A stretch of DNA of 64,000 bases from Monoplex corrugatus (GCA_030674185.1 CM060315.1:92054756-92118755); one strand, 5' to 3'; positions 19,786 to 33,392 are shown, numbered from the stretch's first letter. Made by a program: numbers and translations. The notes: generated by a model not told the origin, from the sequence alone.

Positions 19786-20124
19786 ATGTATACACATATA
19801 GACACATTCACTTATGTTAAAAAAAAAAATGTGCACAATCACACACATACACATTCACGTAAAAACACAACCGTTGAAAAAGATGAGTCTGAAGAGCAGA
19901 TCTGAAAGAAGTGGTGGAAACTGAATATCTTACTATGGGCAAAAAGGTGTTCCATATACTGGACCTTGATACGCCAAACTACCTTGACCAAAAGATGACA
20001 AGGACAAGGTGATGGGTGCTGGGATCTGTGAAGTGGCAGCAGTCATGTCATGTAGCTTTTGAATAGAATGACACGTGATATATATGCATGTAGATGTGGT
20101 ATGAGATATGATACGTGTATTGTA

Positions 20125-20589
20125 ATTTTTGGCCTACAAGGCACAACTTTTTCTCTCCGCTTGGACTCCTGCATTTTACGGGCTGCTTGTGCCTTTTCCA
20201 TACATGAATTATGTTTTTTGCTCGCGCACTGCCCCCAGATCAGTCATACTGAGCGTCAGCATATCGTATTTGTCATTCCAAGTGCAACTCAGTTAGAAAA
20301 TACATCTTGACAATAACTCATCTCTTAACACAGCCAGTGTTTGATTTTTCACTTTTATGTACAATCATTTTAAATCGCATTTGTCATTCCAAGTGCAACT
20401 CAGTACCCATTAGAAAATAATCTTGACAATAACTCATCTCTTAATACAGCCAGTGTTTGATTTTTCACTTTTATTACAATCATTTTTTCAAGGGCGTCTT
20501 ATCAGCCCTGTGTGGCTTTGAACTGCGATTGAAAAAAAAGATACTGGGGTATGCGCCGTTAGCACTGTGGAGCCTTGTAGGCCAAAAAT
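20125..20589. mobile_element. 465-bp element with 18-bp terminal inverted repeats
   Basis: ATTTTTGGCCTACAAGGC at 20125-20142 is the exact complement of GCCTTGTAGGCCAAAAAT at 20572-20589. Inside, a roughly 120-bp segment (CATTTGTCATTCCAAGTGCA ... CAATCATTTT) is tandemly duplicated. I could not see a target duplication, so the superfamily is unknown. Confidence 0.6.
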
Positions 20590-20690
20590 CATGATATATA
20601 GATACATGGTTCATACAGATAATTCTTGATAATGGTATAATGGGTTATATGATTGTTGTCACGTGATATGTTAGTATATGGTCCACATTT

Positions 20691-21190
20691 AAGAAGATGA
20701 CAAGCATTCTTACCTACAAATGCCTATCAATTAACATCAGGAAAAGAGTTCTTGAATGTTATATAGAACCAGTTCTGTTGTACGGATGCGAGGCATGGAC
20801 AGTCAACAAACAAAGCCAGAACAAGATTGAGGCAGTCGAGATGTGGTTTCTAAGAAGAATGTTGAGGGTTCCATGGACAGCAAAGAAAACAAACGAGACA
20901 GTCTTGATGGAGGCAGACACAAGTAGATCACTCATAAGGAAGATTAGGAAAAGACAGGCAACATTTATAGGCCATTTTATGAGGAAGGGGGATTTGGAGC
21001 ACCTGGTCACAACGGGAAAGCTGGAGGGAAAGAGAGCGCCAGGTAGACCCAGGGAGAAAATGCTGGACGGACTTGCAGAGTGGCTGGGGACGGGGAGGGT
21101 GGGGGAGATGCTAGGGGCAACGAGAGATAGAGGAAGATGGAAGTCCATGATCGCCAACGCCATGCAGCAGAGCACCTGATGATGATGATG
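20691..21190 (+). pseudogene. LINE reverse transcriptase C-terminus, 5'-truncated
   Basis: A 160-codon open frame (20697-21179) includes LLYGCEAWT, RRMLRVPWTAKKTNE, FIGHFMRKGDLEHL and GKRAPGRPREKMLDGLAEWL, the typical segment downstream of the RT catalytic core in RTE/Nimb-like non-LTR retrotransposons. It ends in a (TGA)n tail, usual for such elements. The RT active site and endonuclease are missing by 5' truncation. Very similar to the copies at 62085 and 7846, so the family was active fairly recently. Confidence 0.85.
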
Positions 21191-21372
21191 GTCGACTATC
21201 GTGGTCGATAAAGTCCAACGTAGCACTTTATTTATTTGTGTACCCTTTGTGGGATCTCGGGCCAAAGTCTGATGCACACAAGCAGCCACATACTGGACTC
21301 TGAATGGCACGCTGTGTATAGTTGGTTCTGGTCTTTATTGCTGCATGATAGTTGTCACGTTGATATGTTTAC

Positions 21373-22260
<888 letters not shown>

Positions 22261-22274
22261 TAAGTCTACTGCCG

Positions 22275-22277
<3 letters not shown>

Positions 22278-22327
<50 letters not shown>

Positions 22328-22613
22328 CGTGCGTGGTCGTGCTGTGCCTGGTGTTGTGTGTGTGTGTTTAGTAATAATGAGTGATATGAAGAGTAATAGG
22401 AATATTTGTGTTTGATGTCAAGCGCTAAGTATGTTTTCAATATTTAAGTATAAATCTTAGTGTCTAGGACTGCATATGGACAATGTTTAATTTTGTATGA
22501 CTGTATAATTTGTGTGTCACTGTGTGCACAAGTGTTTGTCATCTTGTGCGCAAATGTGTGTGTGTGTGTGTTTAAGTGTGTGTGTGTGTTTAAGTGTGTG
22601 TGTGTGTGTGTGT

Positions 22614-22646
<33 letters not shown>

Positions 22647-22650
22647 TGAT
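22278..22650. repeat. (GT)n tracts
   Basis: Two TG-repeat blocks (about 22278-22340 and 22554-22650) separated by ordinary sequence, just downstream of the exon E donor. Confidence 0.9.
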
Positions 22651-22777
22651 GATGAATGTACTGTTAAGATTATTCGTTGTATGTGCGTTTGTTGTTACAG
22701 CTAGAAATGTTTTCAGAGTATGATTATGGATCTTAACAAGTAGGAACTGTTTAATGTTGTCATTTTACATTGTTTAA

Positions 22778-23460
22778 CCCCTTCGCTGCCAAAGTGTAAA
22801 TAAAAATGTGAATCGCCTGTGCCAAGGAGTTTTTAGCATCTTGAATTAAAATTTTAAAAATTCATATCTCTTCATTCAGCCCAGAAAACCCCACAACACT
22901 ATAAATTTTCTTGTTCAGTATACTTTACAACACACAAGGAGCAGCAGTACTTTCATTTTTACGATCACCAGTGCTAGTAATGTCACTTCGACTCGTATCT
23001 GGGTCAAGTCCGACTTCGGACATCAACACCGAAATATCGCTTACATGCGCCAAATTACCGTCATTTTCGCTCTTATCAACAGACTGCAAATCAGAATCAG
23101 ATCCACAAGTAATGATTTCTGCAACTTCTTTTGCTGCAAAAATTGTTTTTCGGGTCCAAACGACGCTCAGTGTCGAAGCGAGTCCGTCCGCCATTGTTTA
23201 CACTCGCTGAATAGTGATCAGCTGTAGGGGGTCACATTTTCAACCGCACGGGCAGAAAAGACCGTAAAACGTCACACATACATAATTAAACATCGATGTG
23301 TAGAGGGAGTACTGAAGTTTCCGTTGATATCTCATATGTCACTGAAAGCGTTGGGGTTTTCGGGCTAAAAATAGGAAAAGTCGCCGACCAAATATTCGGT
23401 CGGTGGCACTGAAGGCATACGTTTCTTCCGACCGAATATTTGGTCGGAAGCACTGAACGG
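22778..23460 (-). mobile_element. piggyBac-type element, copy 2 (683 bp)
   Basis: Starts CCCCTTCGCTGCCAAAG after TTAA (22774-22777) and ends GCACTGAACGG followed by TTAG, where a base or two of the right duplication has been lost. Internally more than 95% similar by eye to copy 1. It interrupts a 23-bp minisatellite whose unit contains TTAA, so the empty site is visible many times in the flank. One of its two subterminal palindromes is mutated on each side (ACCAAATATTCGGT and ACCGAATATTTGGT). Confidence 0.8.
22925..23194 (-). CDS. 89-aa ORF inside piggyBac-type copy 2
   Basis: Starts at ATG (MADGLASTLSVV) and has the same length and stop as the frame in copy 1. Only a few residues differ (for example VRTQKTTS versus VWTRKTIF), and the acidic GSDSDLQSVDKSENDG core is unchanged. 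Probably the N-terminus of a deleted transposase, kept open by recency rather than selection. A role as an expressed small protein cannot be judged from two copies. Confidence 0.45.
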   Translation of the reverse strand: MADGLASTLSVVWTRKTIFAAKEVAEIITCGSDSDLQSVDKSENDGNLAHVSDISVLMSEVGLDPDTSRSDITSTGDRKNESTAAPCVL

Positions 23461-24205
23461 TTAGGTTGTCATTTTACATTGTTTAATGTTGTCATTTACA
23501 TTGTTTAAGGTTGTCTTTTTACATTGTTTAATGTTGTCATTTTACATTGTTTAAGGTTGTCATTTACATTGTTTAAGATGGTCATTTTACATTGTTTAAT
23601 ATGGTCATTTTACACTGTTTAAGGTTGTCATTTTACATTGTTTAAGGTTGTCATTTTACATTGTTTAAGGTTGTCATTTTTACATTGTTTAAGTGTCATT
23701 TTACATTGTTTAAGATGGTCATTTTACATTGTTTAAGATGTCATTTTACATTTGTTTAAGATTGTCATTTTACATTGTTTAAGTTGTCATTTTACATTGT
23801 TTAATGTTGTCATTTTACATTGTTTAATGTTTTACATTTTTAATTTTTTACATTGTTTAATGTTGTCATTTTACATATGTTTAATGTTGTCATTTTACAT
23901 TGTTTAAGGTTGTCATTTACATTGTTTAAGGTTGTCATTTTACATTGTTTAAGGTTGTCATTTTACATTGTTTAAGGTTGTCATTTTACATTGTTTAAGG
24001 TTGTCATTTTACATTGTTTAAGGTTGTCATTTTACATTGTTTAAGGTTGTCATTTTACATTGTTAAGTTTCTTACATTGTTTAAGGTTGTCTTTTTACAT
24101 GTATGTTTAAGGTTGTCTTTACATTGTTTAGTTCATTTACATTGTTTTTAATGTTGTCATTTACATTGTTTAAAGTTGTCATTTACATTGTTTAAGGTTG
24201 TCATT
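23461..24205. repeat. 23-bp minisatellite, about 30 copies
   Basis: Unit TTGTCATTTTACATTGTTTAAGG with small indels. The left end of the array (22745-22777) lies on the far side of the piggyBac-type insertion. Confidence 0.95.
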
Positions 24206-24556
24206 TTGGCTGTATTGTCCATGTCTGTTTAAAGCGTAAATGTGTGACTGCTTGTATATTAGTTTACTATGTTGTGTGTAAACGTATATGGAGTGTATGT
24301 TTTGTGTGTGTGTTTATGTGTATGTGCGTTGTGCATGTGTATGTGTGTGGAGTATATGTTTCTTGTGTGTGTGGTGTGTGTGTGTGTGTAGTAAGATTAC
24401 TTGCTTCAGTACAAAGGATCATAAACAAGCCCAAAGTTGTGCCAGATAATGTCAGATTGCACTATTTTGCTTCCATAATCAAAAAAAAATTCCGGGGGAA
24501 CCCCATAGGTTTTCAGAGATCTTTTTTTCATTTGGCATTGTGAGAACTGATTGTGA

Positions 24557-24790
<234 letters not shown>

Positions 24791-24831
24791 TAGTCTATGG
24801 TGTAATTGAGGCATGTAACAGTGACCAAAAG

Positions 24832-25567
24832 AGGTAGATTACAGAGTTTGGTGCGTGGTGATCATGTGGTAAGCATTATGTAGGCATGTAACAGTGAGCA
24901 AAAGAGGTAGATTACAGAGTTTGGTGCGTGGTGATCGTGTGGTAAGCATTATGTAGGCATGTAACAGTGAGCAAAAGAGGTAGATTACAGAGTTTGGTGC
25001 GTGGTGATCATGTGGTAAGCATTATGTAGGCATGTAATAGTGACCAAAAGAGGTAGATTACAGAGTTTGGTGCGTGGTGATCGTGTGGTAAGCATTATGT
25101 AGGCATGTAACAGTGACAAAAGAGGTAGATTACCCGAGTTTGGTGCGTGGTGATCATGTGGTAAGCATTATGTAGGCATGTAACAGTGACAAAAGAGGTA
25201 GATTACAGAGTTTGGTGCGTGGTGATCGTGTGGTAAGCATTATGTAGGCATGTAACAGTGACCAAAAGAGGTAGATTACAGAGTTTGGTGCGTGGTGATC
25301 GTGTGGTAAGCATTATGTAGGCATGTAACAGTGACCAAAAGAGGTAGATTACAGAGTTTGGTGCGTGGTGATCGTGTGGTAAGCATTATGTAGGCATGTA
25401 ACAGTGAGCAAAAGAGGTAGATTACAGAGTTTGGTGCGTGGTGATCGTGTGGTAAGCATTATGTAGGCATGTAACAGTGACCAAAAGAGGTAGATTACAG
25501 AGTTTGGTGCGTGGTGATCATGTGGTAAGCATTATGTAGGCATGTAATAGTGACCAAAAGAGGTAGA
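24832..25567. repeat. 72-bp minisatellite, about 10 copies
   Basis: Unit: GAGGTAGATTACAGAGTTTG, GTGCGTGGTGATCGTGTGG, TAAGCATTATGTAGGCATG, TAACAGTGACCAAAA. Copies differ at few sites (ATCATGTG or ATCGTGTG; GAGC or GACC). Confidence 0.95.
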
Positions 25568-26665
25568 CTGTCTTTTGAAAAAGAGCTTTATCATGTGTGC
25601 ATGTGCGTGTGTGTGCTTGTGTGTGAACGTACACCAGTAAAAGATACCTTCTACTTACACAGGCATGCAAATTGTAAAAACGCAGTTGTCTCTACTGGGT
25701 ACCAGTGAAATCAGTTTTATGGAAAAACGAAATAGTGTCCACAGGAAAAATGATTTGGGTACAAAAAGTAAAAGCACTGTTGTAGGGTTCCTGTGGAAAA
25801 TCTGGCTGTTTGTTGTGAGTGCAGCCAGCCAGCCACCTATCTGAACTTTGTGCATAGCTGTGTCCACTGGCTGGCCAACTCTCCCACACACAGGTTGCAG
25901 TATGGAACACATCTGCTGTATTTCTTGACTGCAGATTGTCAGCAAATAACGGCACATCAAGTGAACATTGAGAATGAGAACAATTCAACATCTAACAAGG
26001 ACATGCTATTACTGGTGAAAGCTGCTGACCTGTGGAAGACCAGGGAAGGTTTGAGCCATGGGAAGAATTTATCGCCATATACTCTGCCACATCCATCTAA
26101 TGCAGAGTGGCACATGATCACTCTATTTTGGCCTCTATTTGTGTTCCAAAAGCCTGTTCTGCAGAAAAAAAAATTTTTAATTAAAAAAAAAAAAAAAGGA
26201 AAATACGCGGAATTGTCTAATCAGTCAAACCCGTATCACTATCAAGTTTAGACTTTGTAAGTTCAGTGCTCTCAGAGTTACCTCCCATCTGCGCAGTGCA
26301 TTCTGGGATTCAACATGGCCACGCGGAAAGACATTGTCACTCGTGGGGATACTTTCAGTGAGCTTTTAATGTAAGAAATAACAATGATGAAATTTTTATG
26401 TGAAATTCAGACAAAACCTAATCATTTTCTAACTCAATTCAGAAGTGAATTTAGAGCCCCAAAATGCGCCAGATTGCACAGATTTGCGTTTTGATTTCAA
26501 AATTTTCCGAGGGAGCATGACCCTTGGCACCCCTAGATTGGGTTGAATTTTCCTCTTTTTTGACTTTCCTCCAATCCCAGCCCTGTGTTTTGCATGGGGG
26601 GATATATCACATACATATTGTCAGAATACGAATGACGTCTGTCTGTGTGTGTGTGTGTGTTGCAG
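25568..26665. other. intron F-G, mostly unannotated
   Basis: Unique-looking sequence with a poly-A-rich stretch near 26165-26200. Around 26455-26535 is an old dispersed repeat (AATGCGCCAGATTGCACAGA ... GGGAGCATGACCC) that recurs near 37995-38110. A 152-codon open frame at 25793-26251 shows no family I recognise. Confidence 0.4.
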
Positions 26666-26791
26666 GTGGAAGCCCCCTTCACCCCCAAGACGCGTGGCGG
26701 AGGGGACACGTGCAACTTTGACGACTACGAGGAGGAACCGCTGCGCATCTCCTCCACAGAAAAGTGTGCCAAAGAGTTTGCAGAATTTTGA
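26666..26791 (+). CDS. PKA catalytic subunit, last exon G (C-terminal tail and stop)
   Basis: Encodes 41 residues and [44 protein letters not shown], colinear with human 310-350. Phe327 and Tyr330 (FDDY) that line the ATP pocket, Ser338 (turn phosphorylation site) and the FxxF hydrophobic motif at the very C-terminus (Phe347, Phe350) are all kept. The region 315-325 ([11 protein letters not shown]) differs from mammals (IPKFKGPGDTS), as usual for this variable stretch. Acceptor is TGTGTTGCAG after a GT run. The exon closes the gene; total visible protein is about 239 residues. Confidence 0.97.
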   Translation: MEAPFTPKTRGGGDTCNFDDYEEEPLRISSTEKCAKEFAEF

Positions 26792-27560
26792 GAGAGGTGT
26801 GGGGTAGTGTGGGCCCTTAAGTGCTCCGCTCTTTACCATGCTGTGTTGTGTGCCGCAACGCGGCACCGGACTCTGGGCTTGCCTGGCCCGTCTTTTTTGC
26901 AATGGGGGGGACACGCCCTCACTCGCTCCCACCCAGGGAATCTAGCAATGGGGAGGGTGATGGTGGGGAGGGTGGGTGAAGGGGGGAGCTGGTCCGTCTG
27001 GTCCTCAGCGTGAGGACTGTGCTGCTCCTGTCAATGCCTTGGACGATGGACGTGCATCTCGCCACCGTTTTGTTTTGGTTGTCTTGTTCTGTTGGCTTTT
27101 GTTCTCCTGACTGTTCGTTTCTCAAGCCTGTGCGCGAGTGAGAAACACTCAGACAGACGCGCTTACGTACGCAACCTCACATTCACACGCACACACAAAT
27201 GGATAAACAAGTGAGACTTAAGCATGTATGTGTGGTTTGGGAGGGGAGGGGGGGACAGGCACAGTGACCATACCTTCACCCTTTATGCCTTCTTGCGATT
27301 AACCCCTTCTCATCCCCCACTACCCACCACTCCCGTTTCTTTCTTCTTCCCTTCCCTTCCCTTCCTCCTCCTTGTAGTCTGTAACTGTGGGAGATGATAG
27401 ACTAGAGAGAAAACAGGTGTGTTGTATCTGTACCCACCATCAGGTGTGCTGTGCTGGTCAGCTGCCTGTGTTCAGTGTGTCTGTCTGTGTTGTTGGCTGT
27501 ATGTGTCAGTGTATCCACCCCTCCCTTCCCCCGCCCCCCATCCACTTTTTGTACTAAAAT
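26792..27560 (+). other. probable start of the PKA-C 3' untranslated region
   Basis: GC-richer sequence follows the stop codon. I found no AATAAA in this stretch, so the polyadenylation site is unknown and the 3' UTR may run much further, as invertebrate PKA-C transcripts can be long. Confidence 0.45.
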
Positions 27561-27584
27561 TTAGAGGCTTTTTATGGCCTGGCG

Positions 27585-27905
27585 GTTGAGTTGGTTGGCT
27601 GTGCCGATAACCCTGATGTCTTGTGTTGGACTTTGAGGTGGGCCGGTTGTTAGTGCAGTATCTGGCTGGCGGTTGTAATGGAAGTGTGGACTCGAGACAC
27701 GATGTCCCGAGTTCAGTCGTAGACAGTAACGTGAGAACTGTTCTCGTTGACTGCCCATCTGAACGCTCCAGTTATTCAAGAGGTGTCATCTTTGTGTTGC
27801 TTAGGTCCCGTTTCTGCCTACCCCTCCAGTCGAGACCTTGCCAGTGCACAGGCACGAGGAGTATTGCCAGATGGCAGGTTCGGTGGAGCGCATATGGAAT
27901 ATCCA
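27585..27905 (+). mobile_element. SINE family 1 copy
   Basis: tRNA-like heads (GGTTGAGTTGGTTGGCTGTG and GTCCCGAGTTCAGTCG) then GAGACCTTGCCAGTGCACAG and GGTGGAGCGCATATGGAAT. Diverged from the 32565 copy. Confidence 0.6.
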
Positions 27906-28099
27906 AGGGGATTAAAGAGTGTCTGTCCCTGCAGTATTGTAGGACATGTTTGTGTGTGTGGGGGGGGGGGGGTGAAAAATCAGGAGGGGTGAGAAGTTGG
28001 AGGGGGTGCGGTAGTGAAGGGTTGGATAGGGTTTTGACAGGCCTGGGGTAGTTGGGATTGCTGTTGGGATGGGATGGGTGTTGTGTGTTTGATATGATG

Positions 28100-29650
28100 A
28101 TGTTGTGTGTGTGTGGTGCTGTCTTGTTGTGTGTGTGTGTGGTGCTGTCTGTTGTGTGTGTGTGTGGTGCTGTCTGTTGTGTGTGTGTGGTGCTGTCTGT
28201 TGTGTGTGGTGCTGTTGTTGTGTGTGTGTGGTGCTGTTGTGGTGTGTGTGTGGTGCTGTCTGTTTGTGTGTGTGTGGTGCTGTTGTGTGTGTGTGTGGTG
28301 TGCTGTCTGTTTGTGTGTGGTGGTGCTGTCTGTGTGTGTGTGTGGTGCTGTCTGTCGTGTGGTTGTGTGGTGTCTGTTGTCTGTGTGTGTGTGGTGCTGT
28401 TTCTGTCTTGTGGTGTGTGTGGTGGCTGTCTGTGTGTTGTGGTGCTGTCTGTCTGTGTGTGTGTGTGCTGTCTGTCTGTGTGTGTGTGGTGCTGTCTGTG
28501 TGTGTGTGGTGCTGTCTGTTGTGTGTGGTGCTGTCTGTCTGTGTGTGTGTGGTGCTGTCTGTTGTGTGTGTGTGGTGCTGTCTGTCTTGTGTGTGTGTGG
28601 TGCTGTCTGTTGTGTGTGTGTGGTGCTGTCTGTTGTGTGTGTGTGGTGCTGTCTGTCTTGTGTGTGTGTGGTGCTGTCTGTTGTGTGTGTGTGGTGCTGT
28701 CTGTTGTGTGTGTGTGTGGTGCTGTCTGTTGTGTGTGTGTGTGGTGTTGCTGTCTGTTGTGTGTGGTTGTGTGCTGTTGTTGTGTGTGGTGTGCTGTCTG
28801 TTTGTGTGTGTGTGGTGCTGTCTGTTGTGTGTGTGTGTGGTGCTGTCTGTCTTGTGTGTGTGTGGTGCTGTCTGTGTGTGTGGTGCTGTCTGTTGTGTGT
28901 GTGTGGTGCTGTCTGTTGTGTGTTGTTGGTGCTGTCTGTTGTGTGTGTGGTGGTGCTGTCTGTTGTGTGGGTGCTGTCTGTTGTGTGTGTGTGGTGCTGT
29001 CTGTTGTGTGTGTGTGGTGCTGTCTGTTTGTGTGTGTGTGTGGTGCTGTCTGTCTTGTGTGTGTGTGGTGCTGTCTGTTGTGTGTGTGTGTGGTGCTGTC
29101 TGTTGTGTGCTGTCTGTGTGTGTCTGTTGTGTGTGTGTGGTGCTGTCTTTGTGTGTGGTGTGTCTGTTGTGTGTGGTGCTGTCTGTTGTGTGTGTGTGTG
29201 CTGTCTGTTGTGTGTGTTGTGTGTTGCTGTTGTTGTGTGTGGTGCTGTCTGTCTTGTGTGTGTGTGTGTGTTGCTGTCTGTCTTGTGTGTGTGTGTGTGT
29301 TGCTGTCTGTCTGTGTGTGTGTGTGTTTGCTGTCTGTCTTGTGTGTGTGTGTGTGTTGCTTCTGTCGTGTGTGTGTGTGTGTTGCTGTCTGTCTTGTGTG
29401 TGTGTGTGTTGCTGTCTGTCGTGTGTGTGTGTTGCTGTCTGTCTTGTGTGTGTGTGTGTGTGTTGTCTTGTGTTGTCTGTGTGTTGCTGTCTGTGTGTGT
29501 GTGTGTGTGTTGCTATCTGTCGTGTGTGTGTGTTGCTGTCTGTCTTGTGTGTGTTGTGTTGCTGTCGTGTCGTGTGTGTGTGTGTGTTGCTGTCTGTCTT
29601 GTGTGTGTGTTGCTGTCTGTTGTGTGTGTGTGTTGCTCTGTCTTGTGTTA
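28100..29650. repeat. 1.5-kb TG-rich minisatellite (about 23-bp unit)
   Basis: Unit roughly GGTGCTGTCTGTTGTGTGTG with varying TG length; the second half (from about 29240) shifts to a TTGCTGTCTGTC type. It generates overlapping frames of about 530 codons on + and 584 on -; all are cysteine/valine or histidine/threonine repeats and are not genes. Confidence 0.95.
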
Positions 29651-29699
29651 TGTCTGTGTGTTGCATGGTGAAGGTGGCGTGGTGCTGTCTTGTTTCATG

Positions 29700-31400
29700 A
29701 TAACATTAGTTATCTGTCTGCCGTCATAGCCCTGTGTGGAGGAGAAGTGGTCATTTTGGAGTACTGTACTTGTGTGTCTTTTGTATTTGCTGTATTCGTT
29801 TTGGTTTGTGTGTATTGTTTCGTTGTGCGTATTTGTGTGTATGTGGTGTTGTACATATATCAGTGTGCGTTATGTGTTGGCATATTGTGCTGTGTGTGAA
29901 CTGAGCGTCCCGTCCCCCCTATGGCCTTGATTACAGTTTGGGCTTGTGTTCATGCGCTGTCAAACTTCATGGACTTCAAGTAGCACCACCTTGGTCACTT
30001 TGTACTGATCTTACTGTGTGCTCGTTCTCACCCCTGCCCCCTGAGTGTGTGTTGGTCGTATTGCATTGTAGCCACCTGTCACTTCACATACCTGTAAAGT
30101 CTGTTCTGTAGTGATTATATCACCCACCCACCCACCCCCAGCCTCTCATCTCCCACCCACCCCTGTTGCCATCTCATCTAGACACTGGCCTCCTGTCCCA
30201 GTGAAACAGTTGGCATCATCTGTGTGGGGCCCCATCTCTCCATCCCCCATCCCCCATCCCCTGTCTAAAACATCCATATCTGTTTCCCTTCCTTCCACCC
30301 CTTGTCCCCAAAGAGGGGTGACTTGCTGACGTCCTACCTGTACAGTCCTACCTGCACAGTCATGTAGGTTAGGGATGGGGTCAGGCGAAGGGGGTGGACA
30401 GGGGTCAGTACTTGATGGACACCTGTATGGGCTTTGATGGCCCGTTGATGTCTTGGTCAGCTTGTGAAGTGGACGTGTAACGTGTACATTGTCTGTATAG
30501 ATTGTACAGTGTGTGGTTTGTAGTGGCTTGTACAAAGAGTGCTGTGACGGCTGGTGTGTAGGCAGATGCGCCCTGACACTAACACGGTAACATGTAAGGC
30601 TGGACCGGCCAGGACGGGCTGTGGTGTTGCCCCAGTGTTTCACAGAAAAGGAAACGACACTGCGATGTGCTGGATACCAAGATAGGCTGCAGTCTGTAAG
30701 ATGAGTGGCTTGTAGGAAGCGACCCCGCTGCAGGTAATCTGTTTTGGTTTGGTTTTTTGTTTGTTTGTTTGGGGTTTTTTGCCAGTTCCACTGACATAAT
30801 ATTTTGATGACATAATGTCTTTTGTTGATTTACAAGGAAAAATCTCTTGTGTGTATGTGTGTGTATGCGTGCGCATGCATGATGTGGGGAATCTCAATAA
30901 TTTTTTTTGGCTAGGATGTAGGGGAGGTGACCAGTTGAATGCTAAGGTGAATCTCCTGTAGATTCGCTGATCTTATGTCTGTGTTGTGGGGTAGACAGGG
31001 TATGACACTGTCGCTGACCCTGACGTAGCTTCAAGTAGTGGACTCTGGTTGTTGTGGCCAGTTTGACCTGGGGGGGGGGGGGGGGGGGGGATGTACGCCT
31101 TGACTTATTTTTGGAAAGTCACTTCTTTTTTTCTTTTTTTGCAATGTAGTTGTTTTTGCTGGGGGAGGGATGCTGTAAGGACATATGTTGACGTGCATAG
31201 TGTGTTAGGTGTTCTGCTGTCTGATCAGTTTTCACAGTTATACAGTGTCTTCTGTTTCTACTGAGTGATTGTGCAGGGACTGTGTGGACATAATTATCTC
31301 CTGTGGGCAGGAATGTTGGCTTCACTGTATGTCCATGATGTGTCTGTGTTGTGTGTATACACTGTATACAGAGTGCTGCAGTATCCATAATATAGGCTAT
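29700..31400. other. unannotated, simple-sequence-rich
   Basis: Contains C-rich stretches near 30120-30310, a GT-rich block around 30850 and a poly-G run at 31070-31090. No exon or transposon recognised. Confidence 0.4.
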
Positions 31401-31424
31401 GGTGCAATATTCCGGGGTCCTAAC

Positions 31425-31790
31425 TCAGACTCTTCCTGCTGTGTCTGTGCATCTCTTGCAATAGTCCTAGTCTGAAGGGCAGATTCTGCCTGCTGTGTCT
31501 GTGCATCTCTTGCAATAGTCCTAGTCTGAAGGGCAGATTCTGCCTGCCAAGTCTGTGCATCTCATGTGATAGTCTTGGCCCTTTCAGCTCTTCATGGCAT
31601 AGTTGTGGTCTGACCAAGCCCTTGTCACTGTTCACTCTTTGTGCATCTGAAGACCTCTACAATGTTGGAGGGTTTATATGCTGGTTTATGATTTGACCAT
31701 CGGTAGGGTTTATGTGCTGGTTTATGATTTGACCATCGGTAGGGTTTATGTGCTGGTTTATGATACAGTCCACCGGTAGGCAGTTGTAGT
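31425..31790. repeat. two short tandem repeats
   Basis: About 2.5 copies of a 54-bp unit (GCCTGCTGTGTCTGTGCATC) at 31435-31565, then about three copies of a 37-bp unit (GGTAGGGTTTATGTGCTGG) at 31660-31780. Confidence 0.85.
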
Positions 31791-32430
31791 GCCAGGCATC
31801 AGGTTACATGGGAAAATGAATGATTCCTTGTGCATTACTTCTGATCGGCCGTAGTAGCCACTTGGTGGCCTTTTAATTTTCTGTGCTCTCCATCACCATT
31901 TTCTGTGACCTCCGGAGCCCCTTTTTGTGCTTTCATCATCAGTTTTTGTGGTGTACATCATGACTTTGTGTGGTCCGCTGGTGATGGTGTTTTTGTCACT
32001 GAAAGAGCTGGTGGCGAGACAAAGAGTTGTGATTCCAGACAGCAGTCATGGTCTTTGTCACCAGTAGACAGTGGCTTCAGCACTCTGCTGTCTTTTCCAT
32101 TACAAACGCCATGCACACTTTGACATTCACCTGTACACTTTGTCAGCATGATGAGAAAGCCAAGAGAGATATTCATTTTAGTAATTCAGCGGAAATGTTT
32201 AGAAATAGAAAAAGATGAGAAAAAAAATTCCAGCATGTTCTCCCCCTCTTAAGCATGTAGGGGAGGTAACAGTGGTCGGCTAGCTTGGTCAGTTAAACCT
32301 TTTACTTTTAATGCTTTGGTGACTTTGGTCAAGGATGTGATCCTGTGTGAGGGATCAGTTTGGTGGCTGTAGTTGTTGTTTTTGTTTGGGTTTTTGTTTT
32401 GGGGGAGGGGTAGGTGGGAGGGAATAAGTA
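31790..32430. other. unannotated
   Basis: No feature seen apart from short incidental frames. Confidence 0.35.
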
Positions 32431-32875
32431 GTCTGTTGGGTTATTTTGATAGATTGAGTGCTGATAATACAGGAGTCATGTGTTTAACCCACAGGGTTTG
32501 GTTTTCGTTGTTTTTTTCCCTGCAAGCTGCTTGTTGAACACGGAGACATAGTCTTGACAAACTGAAACTGGTTCTTTTGATTGAGCCATGGACTCAGCAA
32601 CTGGTGTTTGAGTCCCAGCCTGCAACATTTTTATAACTGGCTCATTTGCTCTCTGTCTTAGGTTTCAGTCGTTTGTTCTGACGGTGTCAGCTTTTTCGTA
32701 AGTCCCACCTCTACCTCCCACCCCCACCCTCCATGTCAAGACCTTTCCAGTGCATAGGGTTGGTACAGGCTCAGGTTGTCTGCCAGTGAATTGCTGGCAG
32801 ATCTGGGTGGAGTGCATATAGGATTGTCTGAGTTCAGTGAATTCTTAGTGATCAAACTCCAACCTGCAGTCATAG
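32430..32875 (+). mobile_element. SINE family 1, dimeric copy without insertion
   Basis: First tRNA-like head about 32440-32505, second at 32568-32630 with GTTTGAGTCCCAGCC. The body continues TCTGACGGTGTCAGC, CAAGACCTTTCCAGTGCATA, TGCTGGCAGATCTGGGTGG, GAGTGCATATAGGATTGTC. The order matches the copy at 5830, which supports a two-headed family. Confidence 0.7.
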
Positions 32876-33337
32876 GTTACGATGACACGTGTGTGTCAAC
32901 CCCACTATCACAGATTGCGGCCTGTTTTTTCAACTTGTGTGCTGACCGTTATGGTCAGGATTGTGGTTTGTTGCAGCGTGGGTCGCAAAGCATCCATCTT
33001 GTTTCAGAACTGGTTTGTGGACAGGGGGGCAGGTTCGGACGGTACAGGCAATATGTCTGTATGAGTTGACTGACCGCTGACTTTCATGTGTATGTGTGTT
33101 GTCTCTCAGTGGACACACATATCGCAGCTCTCTTGGGTTCATCTCTTGGTCTTTGTGTTCTTTGTCTCTCCCTTGTTGTGACCTGGGGGTTTTTTTTGTT
33201 TTGTTTTTTTGGTTTTGTTTTATGGGCAGAGTAACCCATCAGGGGCATCTGCAGATTATTTGTACAAATGTATTGATATGTCTGCTTAATTTTGGTTTTT
33301 TTTCCCCTGTTGAATTATTGTGTATGTTTTAAATGTT

Positions 33338-33392
33338 TATAGCCCTGATATGGCTCTGTGCAGTCAGCTGGGCTTTAAACAAAAATAACGAA
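33338..33392 (+). mobile_element. LINE (I/Nimb-type) 3' tail, copy 1
   Basis: ATAGCCCTGATATGGCTCTG then CAGCTGGGCTTTAAACAAAA. Same 3' end as 35180 and 35781. Confidence 0.6.

Noticed and set aside
25793..26251. 152-codon + frame in the intron before exon G
   Set aside because: Ends in a poly-lysine run from an A tract, no recognisable motif, and lies inside a PKA-C intron.
27912..29729. Frames up to 584 codons (-) and about 540 codons (+), Cys/Val- or His/Thr-rich
   Set aside because: Pure consequence of TG-repeat composition; three overlapping frames on one strand cannot all be genes and no domain is present.
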